Positions 10,501 through 20,898 are shown, counted from the first letter of the stretch. The stretch is 64,000 bases of DNA from Deltaproteobacteria bacterium (GCA_021813445.1 JAKAKP010000072.1:1-64000), one strand, 5' to 3'. Notes: a model not told the origin generated them from the sequence alone. Made by a program: numbers and translations.

Positions 10501-12540
10501 ATGGAATCCCTGAGCAGCCTGGAACCTATCTTTAAGCCGCAAAGCGTGGCGGTCATCGGCGCGTCCACGGCGCCGGGCAAACTGGGCCACGACATCCTGG
10601 CCAATCTCAAAAACGGCGGCTTCGCCGGACCCCTCTATCCCGTCAACCCCAAGGCCGACGAAATTCTGGGCCTCAAGGTCTATAAGTCCATCACCGAGAC
10701 GCCCGCGCCCCCGGACCTGGCCGTGGTGGTCATCCCCGCCCGCCTGGTCCCCGGCACCCTGGAGCAGGCCGCGGCTCACGGCGTCAAGGCCGCAGTGGTC
10801 ATCACCGGCGGCTTTGCCGAAGCCGGCGAAGAAGGGGAGCGGCTCCAAGATGAACTGGCCCGGGTAGTGCGCCAGACCGGCATCCGGGTCATCGGCCCCA
10901 ACTGCCAGGGGGTGAACCTGCCCCATCACCGGATGTGCGCGTCCTGGCCCTTGATCACCACCAAGGGCAAAATCGCGTTCGCGTCCCAATCCGGCACCGT
11001 GGGCGCGGCCTTTCTGGATCTGGCCGCGGCGGAAAAGCTGGGGGTAAGCGCCTTCATCAGCCTGGGCAACCGGGTGGACGTGGATGAGGCCGAAGTCATC
11101 AGCTACTTCAACGCCGATCCCCACACCGAGGTGATCGCCCTGTACCTGGAGGGGGTGAAACGGCCCACCTCTTTCCTGGACGCGCTCCATGAGGCCGAAA
11201 AACCGGTGGTCATCCTCAAGGCGGGGCGCACCCGCCGGGGCAGCCGGGCCGCCGAGTCCCACACCAAGTCCCTGGCCGGCACGGACGCCATCTACGACGC
11301 CCTCTTTGAAAAATATAAGGTTTACCGGGCCGACACTTTGGAGGAGCTCTTCGATTTCGCCAAGGCCCTGGCCTATCTGCCTAAGCCTAAAGGGCCCCGG
11401 CTGATGATCACCACTTCCTCCGGGGGCGCGGCCATCCTGGCCATTGACGAAGCGGAAAAATGCGGCCTCCAGACCCCGGAGCCCAGCCCCGGCCTGACAA
11501 AAAGTCTGCGGCAGCTGGTCCCGGCCCACTGCCCGGTGGGCAACCCCGTGGACCTCACCGGCGACGTCATGGCCGACGCCTCCCTCTATAAGAAGGTCAT
11601 GGATGAGACCCGCCGGGAATTCGACACCCAGGTGGTGATCTTCGGGGACCCCATTCCCGGGGCCTGCCAGCAGGTTACGCCCGGGGCCTCGGAACTGGTG
11701 ATCTTCCTGGGCGGCGCCGAAGTGGAGCAAGAGGAGCGGGCCAAGCTCTATGATGCGGGCATCCCCGTCTTCCCCACCCCGGAGCGGGGCATTAAGGCCC
11801 TGGCCCAGTTCTTCCGCTTTCAGGCCCCCGGCGCCCCGGCCGTCCCCGAGGCCATAGCCGGGGCTCCCCCCCAGGCCCCAGGCCTGAATCTCATCCCTGC
11901 CTTTGAAGCCGCGGTCATGATGTCCAAAGCCGGCATCCCCACGGCCTCCGCGCCTTTGGCGCTCACGGCGGACGAAGCCGTGACCCTGGCCGCAAGCTTC
12001 GGCTACCCGGTGGCCCTGAAAATTGCCTCCCCGGATTTCCCGCACAAGACCGACGTGGGTGGGGTGTATCTAAACCTCAAGGATGAGGCCATGGTGCGCG
12101 CCGCGTATCAGGCCATCAAAGATTCGGCCCGTTTCTTCGACCGGGAGGCGCGAATCGACGGGGTCACCGTCTCCCCCATGGCCAAACCCGGGGCCCTGGA
12201 GGTCATCCTGGGCATCCTCACGGACCCGCAATACGGCCCCGTGCTCATGTTCGGGCTGGGGGGCGTGCAAACGGAGATTTACCAGGACGTGGCCTTTTGC
12301 CTGCTGCCCGCGGAGGACGAGGAACTGCAGGCCCTGATCAAGAAAATCAAGGGCTACCCCCTCCTTGCCGGTTTCCGGGGCCGCCCCAAGCTGGACACCG
12401 AGGCGCTGCTGGCGGCCATGAAGGCCCTGGCCCGCTACGCCTTCAAACACCCGGAACTGGACCAGATCGAACTCAATCCGCTGCTGCTCTACCCCAAGGG
12501 CCTCTTCGCGGTGGACGTGCGGATCTTTTCGCGGGTTTAG
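10501..12540 (+). CDS. Acetate--CoA ligase (ADP-forming)-type acyl-CoA synthetase
   Basis: PQSVAVIGASTAPGKLGHDI, SQSGTVGAAFLD, GNPVDLTGD, C-terminal ATP-grasp MVRAAYQAI...GLGGVQTEIYQDVAF. Confidence 0.9.
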   Translation: MESLSSLEPIFKPQSVAVIGASTAPGKLGHDILANLKNGGFAGPLYPVNPKADEILGLKVYKSITETPAPPDLAVVVIPARLVPGTLEQAAAHGVKAAVVITGGFAEAGEEGERLQDELARVVRQTGIRVIGPNCQGVNLPHHRMCASWPLITTKGKIAFASQSGTVGAAFLDLAAAEKLGVSAFISLGNRVDVDEAEVISYFNADPHTEVIALYLEGVKRPTSFLDALHEAEKPVVILKAGRTRRGSRAAESHTKSLAGTDAIYDALFEKYKVYRADTLEELFDFAKALAYLPKPKGPRLMITTSSGGAAILAIDEAEKCGLQTPEPSPGLTKSLRQLVPAHCPVGNPVDLTGDVMADASLYKKVMDETRREFDTQVVIFGDPIPGACQQVTPGASELVIFLGGAEVEQEERAKLYDAGIPVFPTPERGIKALAQFFRFQAPGAPAVPEAIAGAPPQAPGLNLIPAFEAAVMMSKAGIPTASAPLALTADEAVTLAASFGYPVALKIASPDFPHKTDVGGVYLNLKDEAMVRAAYQAIKDSARFFDREARIDGVTVSPMAKPGALEVILGILTDPQYGPVLMFGLGGVQTEIYQDVAFCLLPAEDEELQALIKKIKGYPLLAGFRGRPKLDTEALLAAMKALARYAFKHPELDQIELNPLLLYPKGLFAVDVRIFSRV

Positions 12541-12593
12541 GGGGAAAAAGTCTGTGGGCAACGGGGCAGGCCCTGCCTGCCCCTCTTGCTTCA

Positions 12594-13169
12594 TCAATCC
12601 AGGTCCGGTTTGCTCACCTTTTCGTAGCCCGGGGGGATTTCAAACAGGCGGTCGGCCACCGGCCCTTCTTTGATGTCCTTATATTCGATGGAAAAATGCC
12701 GGGCCGGCACCTCCATCTTGATGGGCACCCCCAGTTTGGCGGGCAGCCAGTAAATCTGCCGCTCCATTCCCTCTCTGGAGACTACGCCCACCTCGTATTT
12801 CTGCGCGTCATAGCCGCCTACCCGCTCGTTGCCCACCAGGCGTTTCGTCCGGGCGTCCGGGGGGATCTGGATGAACTGGCCCGGCCATTTGAGCTTCAGG
12901 GGCATCTCCATGTAAGTGCGCGTCCGGGGCAGCAGCACCCACACCATCTTTTTGTCCAGCCGCAGGATGGTGATGGTCCGGCCTTCCGCATCATTGAATT
13001 CCTGGCGCATTTTGCCGTCTTTGACCAGGATCCTGCCGGGCACGGTGGCGTTCCGCACCCGGGTCAGCATCTGCGCGGAGAACTCCGCGGCCGGAACCGC
13101 AGCCGGCCACAGCGCCAGCGCCAGGAAAAGCCAGCCGCAGGTTCCCTTTTTAAGCCAAGGCATGGGCAC
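12594..13169 (-). CDS. DUF4412-like periplasmic protein
   Basis: Signal-peptide-like N-terminus; similar to the neighbouring ORF 13247-13915 (EFSA..MLTRVRN / EFSATVVNRMES; MEMPL / MEMPF). Confidence 0.7.
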   Translation of the reverse strand: MPMPWLKKGTCGWLFLALALWPAAVPAAEFSAQMLTRVRNATVPGRILVKDGKMRQEFNDAEGRTITILRLDKKMVWVLLPRTRTYMEMPLKLKWPGQFIQIPPDARTKRLVGNERVGGYDAQKYEVGVVSREGMERQIYWLPAKLGVPIKMEVPARHFSIEYKDIKEGPVADRLFEIPPGYEKVSKPDLD

Positions 13170-13246
13170 CTCCTTTGGAGGGAGAACTGTCCCCGGGATA
13201 CTTGTTTATATTATCGCCAGCTACGGGGCTGGCGGCCCCGACCCAA

Positions 13247-13915
13247 CTATCTCCCCGGCGGGCCTTGGGGCTGCCATCCCTGCTGGGGCGGACTCCCCTG
13301 GGGCGGACTCCCTGGGGGCATACCCTGGGGCATGGTCATCTTTTTATAACCCTGGGGTATTTCAAAAACGGCATCCGGCACGCCCCCTTCTTTAATATTC
13401 CGGTACTCCATGGTAAATTTGCCGTCCTGGCTGACCATCTTGATGGGCACCCCGAATTTCTTCGCCACCCAGACATAACTTTTCACCACCTGGCCGGGCC
13501 CCTTGACGGTGGTCTCATACTTCTCGGTCTCGTAGCCGTTGACCGTCTCCGGACCCAAAAGCTTCATCTCGGCCTGCCGCTCCTTGGACATCCCCATCAT
13601 CTGCTCCAGGGAGGCCTTGCTGAAAGGCATCTCCATATAGGCCTTCTCTCCGGGCATGAGCATCCACATCACCTTTAGGTCCGGCCGCACAATAGCAATG
13701 CGCACCCTTTCCCCCGCAGCCAAGTCCCGGCGCATCTTCTCGCCCTTCATATAAATCTTTCCCTGGGTCTCCCGGGATTCCATGCGGTTGACGACCGTGG
13801 CGCTGAACTCCGCGGCCTGGGCCAGGCCCGCAGCCAGCCACCAGGCCAATCCCAGAAAGATCAAGATCATCTTCCCGCGCTTGGCAGCCATGCTTCCTCC
13901 TTGATATTGCAACAT
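13247..13915 (-). CDS. DUF4412-like periplasmic protein (tandem paralog)
   Basis: Signal peptide, MRRDLAAGERVRIAIVRPDLKVMWMLMPGEKAYMEMPF; Pro/Gly-rich C-terminus. Confidence 0.7.
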   Translation of the reverse strand: MLQYQGGSMAAKRGKMILIFLGLAWWLAAGLAQAAEFSATVVNRMESRETQGKIYMKGEKMRRDLAAGERVRIAIVRPDLKVMWMLMPGEKAYMEMPFSKASLEQMMGMSKERQAEMKLLGPETVNGYETEKYETTVKGPGQVVKSYVWVAKKFGVPIKMVSQDGKFTMEYRNIKEGGVPDAVFEIPQGYKKMTMPQGMPPGSPPQGSPPQQGWQPQGPPGR

Positions 13916-13993
13916 TGTGACATCTAATACCCCCGGATTTCTTTTCTTCCTTTACCGGAGGTTAATACTTAAACCGCCATCAAACGGCGCTGA

Positions 13994-14130
13994 TCAAGGG
14001 GGGCACCCATGTGTGCTCCCCAGGCGCTCGCAAAAATCCAATTCCTCGGCCCTCTATAAAATAATACAATATAGAATTAACGCCGGGGTATTTGCGGTCG
14101 CAGGGGCGGACACCTGGGTCCGCCCTTACG
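13994..14130. repeat. Dispersed composite palindromic repeat, copy C
   Basis: GGGGGGCACCCATGTGTGCTCCCC...GTATTTGCGGTCGCAGGGGCGGACACCTGGGTCCGCCC. Confidence 0.85.
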
Positions 14131-14208
14131 AAGAAATGGTCGTTTGCCTCTGACTTGGCATTAGACAACCTTTAGTGTGGTGTGGCGCGGTGCCCAGAAT
14201 TCTAAGGA

Positions 14209-14988
14209 TTACGCCTTCTCAATCCCCTGGCTGCCGATGAGAAAGTAAGTTTCCCCGGCGCAGGCCAGACAAAGGTTTTGGCCGCCCTGGACCTTGGTTT
14301 TGGCGGCCAGCACCCCTTCGCCGCAGCGGGCGCAGACCACGGTCCCCAGGCTCCGGGCCGTATCCGGCACCGGGATGCTCAAGGTCTCCACCCGGAACTG
14401 CTCCATCAGAGGCACTGCCAATTCCCGGCGGGCAATGGCCTCCCAAAGGTGCTGGAAGCGGTGGCGCTCCTCCTCGGTGGCTTGTTGTTGCACCATCACT
14501 TTCTCAAAGAGGGGCTCCACTACCGGATAACGGGCAAACATCCCCTGCCGGAAATCGGCGCGCACCACCAGCCGCACTGCGGCCCCGTCCTCCTTTCGGG
14601 CCACGGTGACCGCGGCCTTGCCCAGGTCCTTGACTATCAGGCCGCTGTTGCCCAGGGTGCAGCCGGTGACCAGTTGGATGCCGTCGATAAAACAATTGCA
14701 GCCTTCCACAATGGCCACCACTTCCCCGAACCCCTGGCCATGGCTATGCCCGTGTTCATGCCCATGCCCATGTGCATGGTCGTGCTCATGCTCATGTTCG
14801 TGTTCGTGGTGATGGTGCTGGTGCAGGTGCTGCAGCTCCATCAGGGCGTACTGCCCGGCCTTGACCCCCAGGCCCAAAAAGGGGCAGCGGTGGCCATGAA
14901 TCGCCTCTGCCTGCCGCAATAAACCCTCCAGATCGCCGCTTCTGATCATTTGCTCCAGCGTTTGCCGGGCCGCTGCATGTTCGTGCAT
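14209..14988 (-). CDS. FmdE-like (formylmethanofuran dehydrogenase subunit E-like) protein with His-rich insert
   Basis: HGHRCPFLGLGVKAGQYAL, GCTLGNSGLIVKDLGKAAVT, C-terminal CxxC...CxxC; internal HLHQHHHHEHEHEHEHDHAHGHGHEHGHSHGQ. Confidence 0.82.
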   Translation of the reverse strand: MHEHAAARQTLEQMIRSGDLEGLLRQAEAIHGHRCPFLGLGVKAGQYALMELQHLHQHHHHEHEHEHEHDHAHGHGHEHGHSHGQGFGEVVAIVEGCNCFIDGIQLVTGCTLGNSGLIVKDLGKAAVTVARKEDGAAVRLVVRADFRQGMFARYPVVEPLFEKVMVQQQATEEERHRFQHLWEAIARRELAVPLMEQFRVETLSIPVPDTARSLGTVVCARCGEGVLAAKTKVQGGQNLCLACAGETYFLIGSQGIEKA

Positions 14989-15256
14989 GATTACTCCTCG
15001 GTAGTTTAGACCTCGCTGCCGCCAAAAAGATTAATTTGCCGGACGCACCCCTGGGTGCGCATCGACAATAAGCAATTTTAGGCCTGAAGACAGCAACTTG
15101 GTACTAGTATCCTTTCCCACGAATACCATACGTGACTTGACCTGTATTTCTCCCTCCCCCTTCGAGGGGGGAGGGTCGGGGTGGGGGTGGCGTCTTTTGG
15201 CCGATCACTGCTACGTGGTCAAAGTCGCCCCCCTCACCCTAACCCTCTCCGCTGAG

Positions 15257-15516
15257 GCTTATCATTACCCACAAGTGTTTAATTTGGCGGTAGAGTCCCT
15301 TCCGATTGGGTCCAGATTCTGCTCAGGATAAATCTTCATGAAGACACTTTCTCCCTGTTGGGGCGCCCTAAAATCCCCCCTGCCCCCTTTTTCAAAGGGG
15401 GGAAGTCTCCCTTTGGAAAAGGGGGATTTAGGGGGATTTTGGTTTGCACCATAAACGTCCATGCCGTCAAAAAGTTATCCTATTTCAAAGGGTTCCTGAC
15501 TTGTGGGTAATGCTCA
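15257..15516. repeat. MITE-like dispersed element, copy 3
   Basis: GCTTATCATTACCCACAAGTG... / ...GACTTGTGGGTAATGCTC. Confidence 0.68.
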
Positions 15517-15591
15517 GCCCCTGAGGGGAGAGGGAATAATTTTCGGTATATCCATAGCTGTTATTTTGTAACTTACTCCTGGGAAGCAACA

Positions 15592-17461
15592 CTAGAACTC
15601 CATCTGCACTCCTATTTCCAAGACCTTGGCCGGGGGAATGTTCATATAGGTCGAGCCGCTGACCGCATTGCGGAGCATAGAAGGTGAAAAGGAACCTTTG
15701 CCACTTGGCCATAGTTCTTTTCATGGCCGGCACCAGGTTGATGCGGCCCAGGTAATAAGTCACATTGTCCAGGTCGATTTTGACTCCATGCCTCCGGGCT
15801 TCCATCAGGATTTCCGTGATATCCGGAGTTTCCATAAAGCCGTTGTGCGCCGTCACCCGGTAGACTCCGTGCCCCAGGGCATGGATTTCCACCCTCTTGC
15901 CTTCCTCAACTACGGGGACGTCCGCGGTGAGAATGGAGAGGATTATTAGATTTTCCGGCAGCGCTCTGGTCTGGGTCAGATAGCGCAGCAGCATGGGGGG
16001 CACTTCTTTGTGAAAGGTGGAGAGAAAGACCCCGCTGCCGGGCAGGCGCACCGGTTTTTCCGCCGCGACTTTTTCAAGGAATGCGTCCCGGGAGATGGTC
16101 ATGGTCATCACCTTGATGGCCAGGGTCTTCCACCCGTCCCACCAGGTGACCATGATGGACAGGATCACCACGGCGATGGCCAGGGGGAACCAGCCGCCGG
16201 TGAGGAATTTCCCCAGGCAGGCGCTAAAGAAGGTCAGGTCCACTCCCCAAAAAAGGAGGCAGAGCGGTAAGGCCGTGGCCAGGCCCCAGCCCCAGATCTG
16301 CCTGGTGATGAAAAAAAACACCATCGACGTAATGAACATGTCCCCGGTGACCGCGATGCCGTAGGCCGCAGCAAGATTCTCGGAGGCCTTGAAATAGAGG
16401 GCCAGCATAATGGCGGCCAGCAGCATCATCAGGTTCACTTCGGGAGCATAGATTTGACCTTCGGCCATGGAGGAGGTGTGGAGCACCCGCATCCGGGGGA
16501 TGAAACCCAGTTGCATGGCCTGCCGGGTTAAGGAAAAAACTCCGGAAATAATGGCCTGGGAGGCAATGATGGTGGCCGCGGTGGCCAGGGCCACCATGGG
16601 ATAAAGCAGGGTTTGGGGCACCAGATGATAAAAGGCATCGGTGGCGGTCTTGGGATCGTGCAGCACCAGGGCCCCCTGGCCGAAGTAATTCAAGAGGAGG
16701 GCCGGCAGGGCGATGCCGTACCAGGAAATGCGGATGGCCCTGGCTCCGAAATGCCCCATGTCCAGATAAAGGGCTTCGCAGCCGGTAATGCACAGCACCA
16801 CCGCACCCAGGATGAAAAATCCGTGAATGCCGTTGCGGAGGAAAAATTGCAGGGCATGCAGGGGGCTTAGCGCCGCCAGGATCTCGGGGTGTTTGGCGAT
16901 GGCCATGACCCCCAGCGTCGCCAGCACCGCAAACCAGAGGATCATCACCGGCCCGAAAAATCTGCCGATGCGGCCGGTGCCGTGTTTTTGGGCCCAAAAG
17001 AGGAGGACCAGAACCACGCAGGTCAAGGGCACCACCAGGGGCTGGGCCTTGGTGGTGGCTACCTCCAGGCCTTCCAGGGCGGAGAGGACGGAGATGACCG
17101 GGGTGATGAGCCCGTCGCCATAGAGCAAAGCTGACCCGAAAAGCCCGGCCAGCACCAGTCCCCGGCCCATGTTGGCTCCCATTTTCTTATGGAGCAAGGC
17201 CAGCATGGCGAAGACGCCGCCTTCACCCTCATCGTCGGCGCGCATGACGAACAAGGCATACTTGATGCTCACCACCAGGGTCAGCGACCAGAAAATCAGG
17301 GAAATCACCCCCAGGACATTCGAGGGTGAAGGAGCCAGGCCGGAGACGTTGGAAAAACAGACCTTGACCGCGTACAGAGGGCTGGTGCCGATGTCGCCGA
17401 ACACGACACCCAGAGCGCTGATGACCAGGATAGAGGTCTTTTCTTTGAGCTTATGGCCCAT
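15592..17461 (-). CDS. kup: Kup-family potassium transporter; expected C-terminus is displaced by a 1-nt frameshift near 15680
   Basis: MGHKLKEKTSILVISALGVVFGDIGTSPLYAVKVCF, GDGLITPVISVLSALEGLE; C-terminus MLRNAVSGSTYMNIPPAKVLEIGVQMEF* is readable only in the shifted frame. Confidence 0.88.
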
Positions 17462-17510
17462 AATGCCCCGGATTTCGTTGTTAATCTTCCCAATCCCCCA
17501 CGGGGGACAG

Positions 17511-18174
17511 TTACTTATTTTTCTTGGCCCCTTCCCACCACACCGGGGCCGCCTCCATGCGCGCCGCCTCCACCAGGCTGTTGATGGCGGCCTGGGATTC
17601 GGGCGTGGTTTGAAACCCCGGAAGTTGCACCAGATGGTAAAGAAGATCCACGGCATTATCCACGGTGATGGTTTTCAAATGGATCACCAGGTCATAGAGG
17701 GTGGCGTCCCACCAATCAGCGCCATATAGATAGAGGGCCCATTTGCGCCTCTCCTCATCATCCTTGACGATGATTTCCCGGGCTTTGGCGGGGGAGATGC
17801 CTTCCCGCTTTACTTCGTCCGCCACCCGGGCCTCCAGGTCGGCCACGATGCGCACCTTGAGGACATGGGGGATGTCCTGCAGGAAAAAATGCCCAAACAA
17901 TCCGTGGTAAACCAAGTTGTCTTTTTGCACCTGTTTCAGCAAGGCGGTGCGGATATAAGCCACATATTTTTCTTTTTGCCGGGTGAGCCGGTTCAGGATC
18001 GAAGGTGCATCCTGAATGGCCCGGATCAGTTTAATCTCCGGGATATTGAATTCTTCGGAGGCCTCCAGCAGAATGTCCCGGGAAATGCAGCGGTATCCTA
18101 AATTTTGCCGCCAATTTCTCCGCGACTTCGCGGCCGCGGTGATAGGAGCCTCTGGAAATAGTAATGATAGCCAT
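17511..18174 (-). pseudogene. Cytidylate kinase-like family protein with an internal 1-nt frameshift near 18104
   Basis: N-terminus MAIITISRGSYHRGREVAEKLAAK in one frame, LGYRCISRDILLEASEEFNIPEIKL... in the +1 frame; junction GCAAAATTTAGGA. Confidence 0.72.
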
Positions 18175-18358
18175 CTCACGCTCCTTTCTGAGCCCCTTGA
18201 GGGCGTGCCTCTGCTTATAAGTCTGGGACCAGGGAAGGTAACGGCCCGGGAGGATATCAGCATATTACCTTGCGCCTTGGGAAAAGACCTACATATAGCC
18301 GGTGCCACAGGGTACCATAGTTGCCAAACTTTTCAAGATTTCCTATTGGTCACGGTTC

Positions 18359-18497
18359 CTGTAGGGGCGGACCCAGGTGTCTGCCCCAGCGCCCGCAAAC
18401 ACCATGGCAATTTAATTTTACGATCACCTTGATTTTAAGGGCCACAAGACTGTGTTTTTGCGAACCCCAGGGGGCACACATGGGTGCCCCCCTACAA
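18359..18497. repeat. Dispersed composite palindromic repeat, copy D
   Basis: GTAGGGGCGGACCCAGGTGTCTGCCCC...TGTTTTTGCGAACCCCAGGGGGCACACATGGGTGCCCCCCTACAA. Confidence 0.85.
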
Positions 18498-18676
18498 AAT
18501 CTCCGCCGTTTGGTGGCAAATCCGGCATAACAACTCGTAGCGCGGGCGTCTCACCCGCTTCAGGCTCGCACAGGCGTAACGCCTGGGCCACCAACCTCAT
18601 CTTTCTATCTTTGCATCTTTCTTTGCGCCTTTGCGTCTTTGCGTGAGGCTAATCTTTGCGGCACAGAAAGGCGGGG

Positions 18677-19378
18677 CTAAAGGGTCCAGAGCAGAAAGGG
18701 GGAGCCGAAACGGTTGAGCCACTCCCGGCGCTGGCGGTAGTCGGGGAGCGTCTGCTCCACCCGCTGCCAGAAGCGCGCATTGTGGCTGGGTTCCAGGAGG
18801 TGGGCCAGTTCGTGGACCACCACGTAGTCCAGGATTTCCCGGGGAAGCAGGATCAGCCGCCAGTTAAAGCGCAGGGCCTCCTGGGGGTGGCATTCCCCCC
18901 AGCGGCGCCGCCATTCCCGGAGTTCCACCCGGAGCATTTTCAGGTCCAGGCCCCGGGCATAATATTTGACCCGCTCCCGGAGCAGCCGCTCCGCCTCTCC
19001 CCGGTACCAGGCCTGCAGCAGGGGCCAGGCCGCGGCCGGGGTGCCCGCCTGTACCAGCATTCCGGCCCTGGTCAATTGCACCGGCGGGTTTCCCTGGGAG
19101 AGCAGGGAAAGACGGAAGGCCCGGCCCAAAAAAAATACCGCGCCCTGGGGCAGCCGCGCCCAGGCGTCCCGGCTTTCCGCCACCTTCCGTTTGATCCAGG
19201 CCTGGTGTTTACCCAAGAGCTGTAACAGCAGCGCCTTGGAGGCCCGCACCGGTGCGGCCACGATCACCTGTCCTTCCACCGTCACCGTCAGCCCCAGGCT
19301 GCGGCGGCGCGGGCTCCGCCTCACGGTGATGTCCAGGCCTTCAAAGCGCAGGTGTTCCGGGGCAGCTGGGGCTCGCAA
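18677..19378 (-). CDS. YgjP/SprT-like zinc metallopeptidase (DUF45)
   Basis: VVHELAHLLEPSHNARFWQ and RRWGECHPQEALRFNWRLILLP. Confidence 0.9.
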   Translation of the reverse strand: MRAPAAPEHLRFEGLDITVRRSPRRRSLGLTVTVEGQVIVAAPVRASKALLLQLLGKHQAWIKRKVAESRDAWARLPQGAVFFLGRAFRLSLLSQGNPPVQLTRAGMLVQAGTPAAAWPLLQAWYRGEAERLLRERVKYYARGLDLKMLRVELREWRRRWGECHPQEALRFNWRLILLPREILDYVVVHELAHLLEPSHNARFWQRVEQTLPDYRQRREWLNRFGSPFLLWTL

Positions 19379-19565
19379 ATCTCCTCTCCCTGGTTTCGGA
19401 GCTTGATAAGTTATGCCATAGTATGGTACTTAAAACTCTAATTGAATTTTTTGTCAATGTCCTATATATTTCTTCGATTAGACATCCAAAGGATCGCCTT
19501 TGAGAGCAAGTTGTGGTCCAGGGTCAACCTGGATTAATTAACCTTGGCGGCAAGGAGGAGAGAAA

Positions 19566-20828
19566 ATGAAGTTCTGGAAGTACTATCCGGTCATTCTCCT
19601 GGTAGTTCTTGGTTTGTTGCTCCCGGGAGCGGCCTCTTCGGCGTCGGCGGCCGAAAAGACCATCACCATCGGCTTCACCGCGTCACAGACTGGAAGCCTC
19701 AACGTGGAGGCAATCCGCCAGATCAACGGCCTGAACCTCTGGGTCGAGCATGTCAACAAGGCAGGAGGTATTAAGCTTAAAGACGGTACGGTAATAAAAA
19801 TCGCCACCAAGTTCTATGACGACGAAAGCAACAAAGACCGGGTCCAGGAGCTTTATACCCGCCTGATCAATAACGACAAGGCCGATTTCCTCATCAGCCC
19901 CTACAGCAGCCCGTTAGCAGACGCCGCCGCGGTTATTGCCCAACAATATAAGAAAATCATGATCACCACCGGTGCCGCTTCTGATTCCACTTACAAAAAG
20001 GGCTTCACCCTGGTCTACCAGGCCTACACCCCGGCCAGCCGCTATCTCACCGGCTCCATCGATCTCTTGCAGAAGCTCGATCCCAAGGCCAAAAAAGTAG
20101 CCGTCATCTATTCCAACGATAAATTTTCCACGGACGTGGTGACTGCCATGAAGAAATACGCCGAAGGCAAGGGCTTGCAAGTACCCATGTTTGAAGGCTA
20201 CGACCCCGCCACCACCGATTTTGCCCCCTTCATCAACAAGATTCCCGCCGGGGTAGATGCAGTCATGGGCGGCGGTCACTTCACTGATACCACCACCTTG
20301 GCTCGGCAGCTTTATGAGAAAAAGGTCCCGGCCAAGATGATCTCCTTGCTGGTGGCGCCACCAGAGCCCAAGTTTGCAGAGTTGGGTGAGGCCTGTATCT
20401 GTGTAACTGGCTCCAGCCAGTGGGAACCCCTGTGCAAATACAGCCCTGAGGCCGCCAAGAAGGAAGGCATTGAATGGTTCGGCCCCACCATCCCTGAGTT
20501 CGTCAAGGCCTATGAGGCCAAGTTCAACAAGCAGGAGCCGTCCTATCATAGCGCCGGGGGCTATGCAGCCGGTCTGATCCTGCAGAAGGCCATCGAATCC
20601 GCCGGATCTATCGATACAGCCAAAGTCGCGGCCGCTATGGATAAGGAAAATATGTACACTTTCTACGGCCACATCAAATTCAACACCGCCCCCAAGCTCC
20701 ATGGCCTCCAGGAAGGTCATGAGATGGTCTACATCCAGTGGCAAAAAGGCAAAAACGGCAAGCCCGAAAAGGTGGCCGTCTGGCCTGCTGCCGCCTCCAC
20801 CGGCAAAGCGATTTTGTGTAAGCGCTAA
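19566..20828 (+). CDS. Branched-chain amino acid-type ABC transporter substrate-binding protein
   Basis: Signal peptide; TITIGFTASQTGSLNVEAIRQINGLNLWVEHVNKAGG; first gene of Liv-type operon. Confidence 0.9.
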   Translation: MKFWKYYPVILLVVLGLLLPGAASSASAAEKTITIGFTASQTGSLNVEAIRQINGLNLWVEHVNKAGGIKLKDGTVIKIATKFYDDESNKDRVQELYTRLINNDKADFLISPYSSPLADAAAVIAQQYKKIMITTGAASDSTYKKGFTLVYQAYTPASRYLTGSIDLLQKLDPKAKKVAVIYSNDKFSTDVVTAMKKYAEGKGLQVPMFEGYDPATTDFAPFINKIPAGVDAVMGGGHFTDTTTLARQLYEKKVPAKMISLLVAPPEPKFAELGEACICVTGSSQWEPLCKYSPEAAKKEGIEWFGPTIPEFVKAYEAKFNKQEPSYHSAGGYAAGLILQKAIESAGSIDTAKVAAAMDKENMYTFYGHIKFNTAPKLHGLQEGHEMVYIQWQKGKNGKPEKVAVWPAAASTGKAILCKR

Positions 20829-20841
20829 CCTTTTCCTTAAT

Positions 20842-20879
20842 CTCCTGCGGCCGCTTTCTTCAGGAAGCGGCCGCAGGAG
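20842..20879. promoter_or_regulatory. Intercistronic perfect 15-bp hairpin between substrate-binding protein and permease genes
   Basis: CTCCTGCGGCCGCTT-(TCTTCAGG)-AAGCGGCCGCAGGAG, no T-tract. Confidence 0.85.
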
Positions 20880-20898
20880 GCTCAAGAGACCCTGGCAA

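Noticed and set aside
10489-12045. 518-aa minus-strand ORF
   Set aside because: Antisense shadow of the acyl-CoA synthetase gene.
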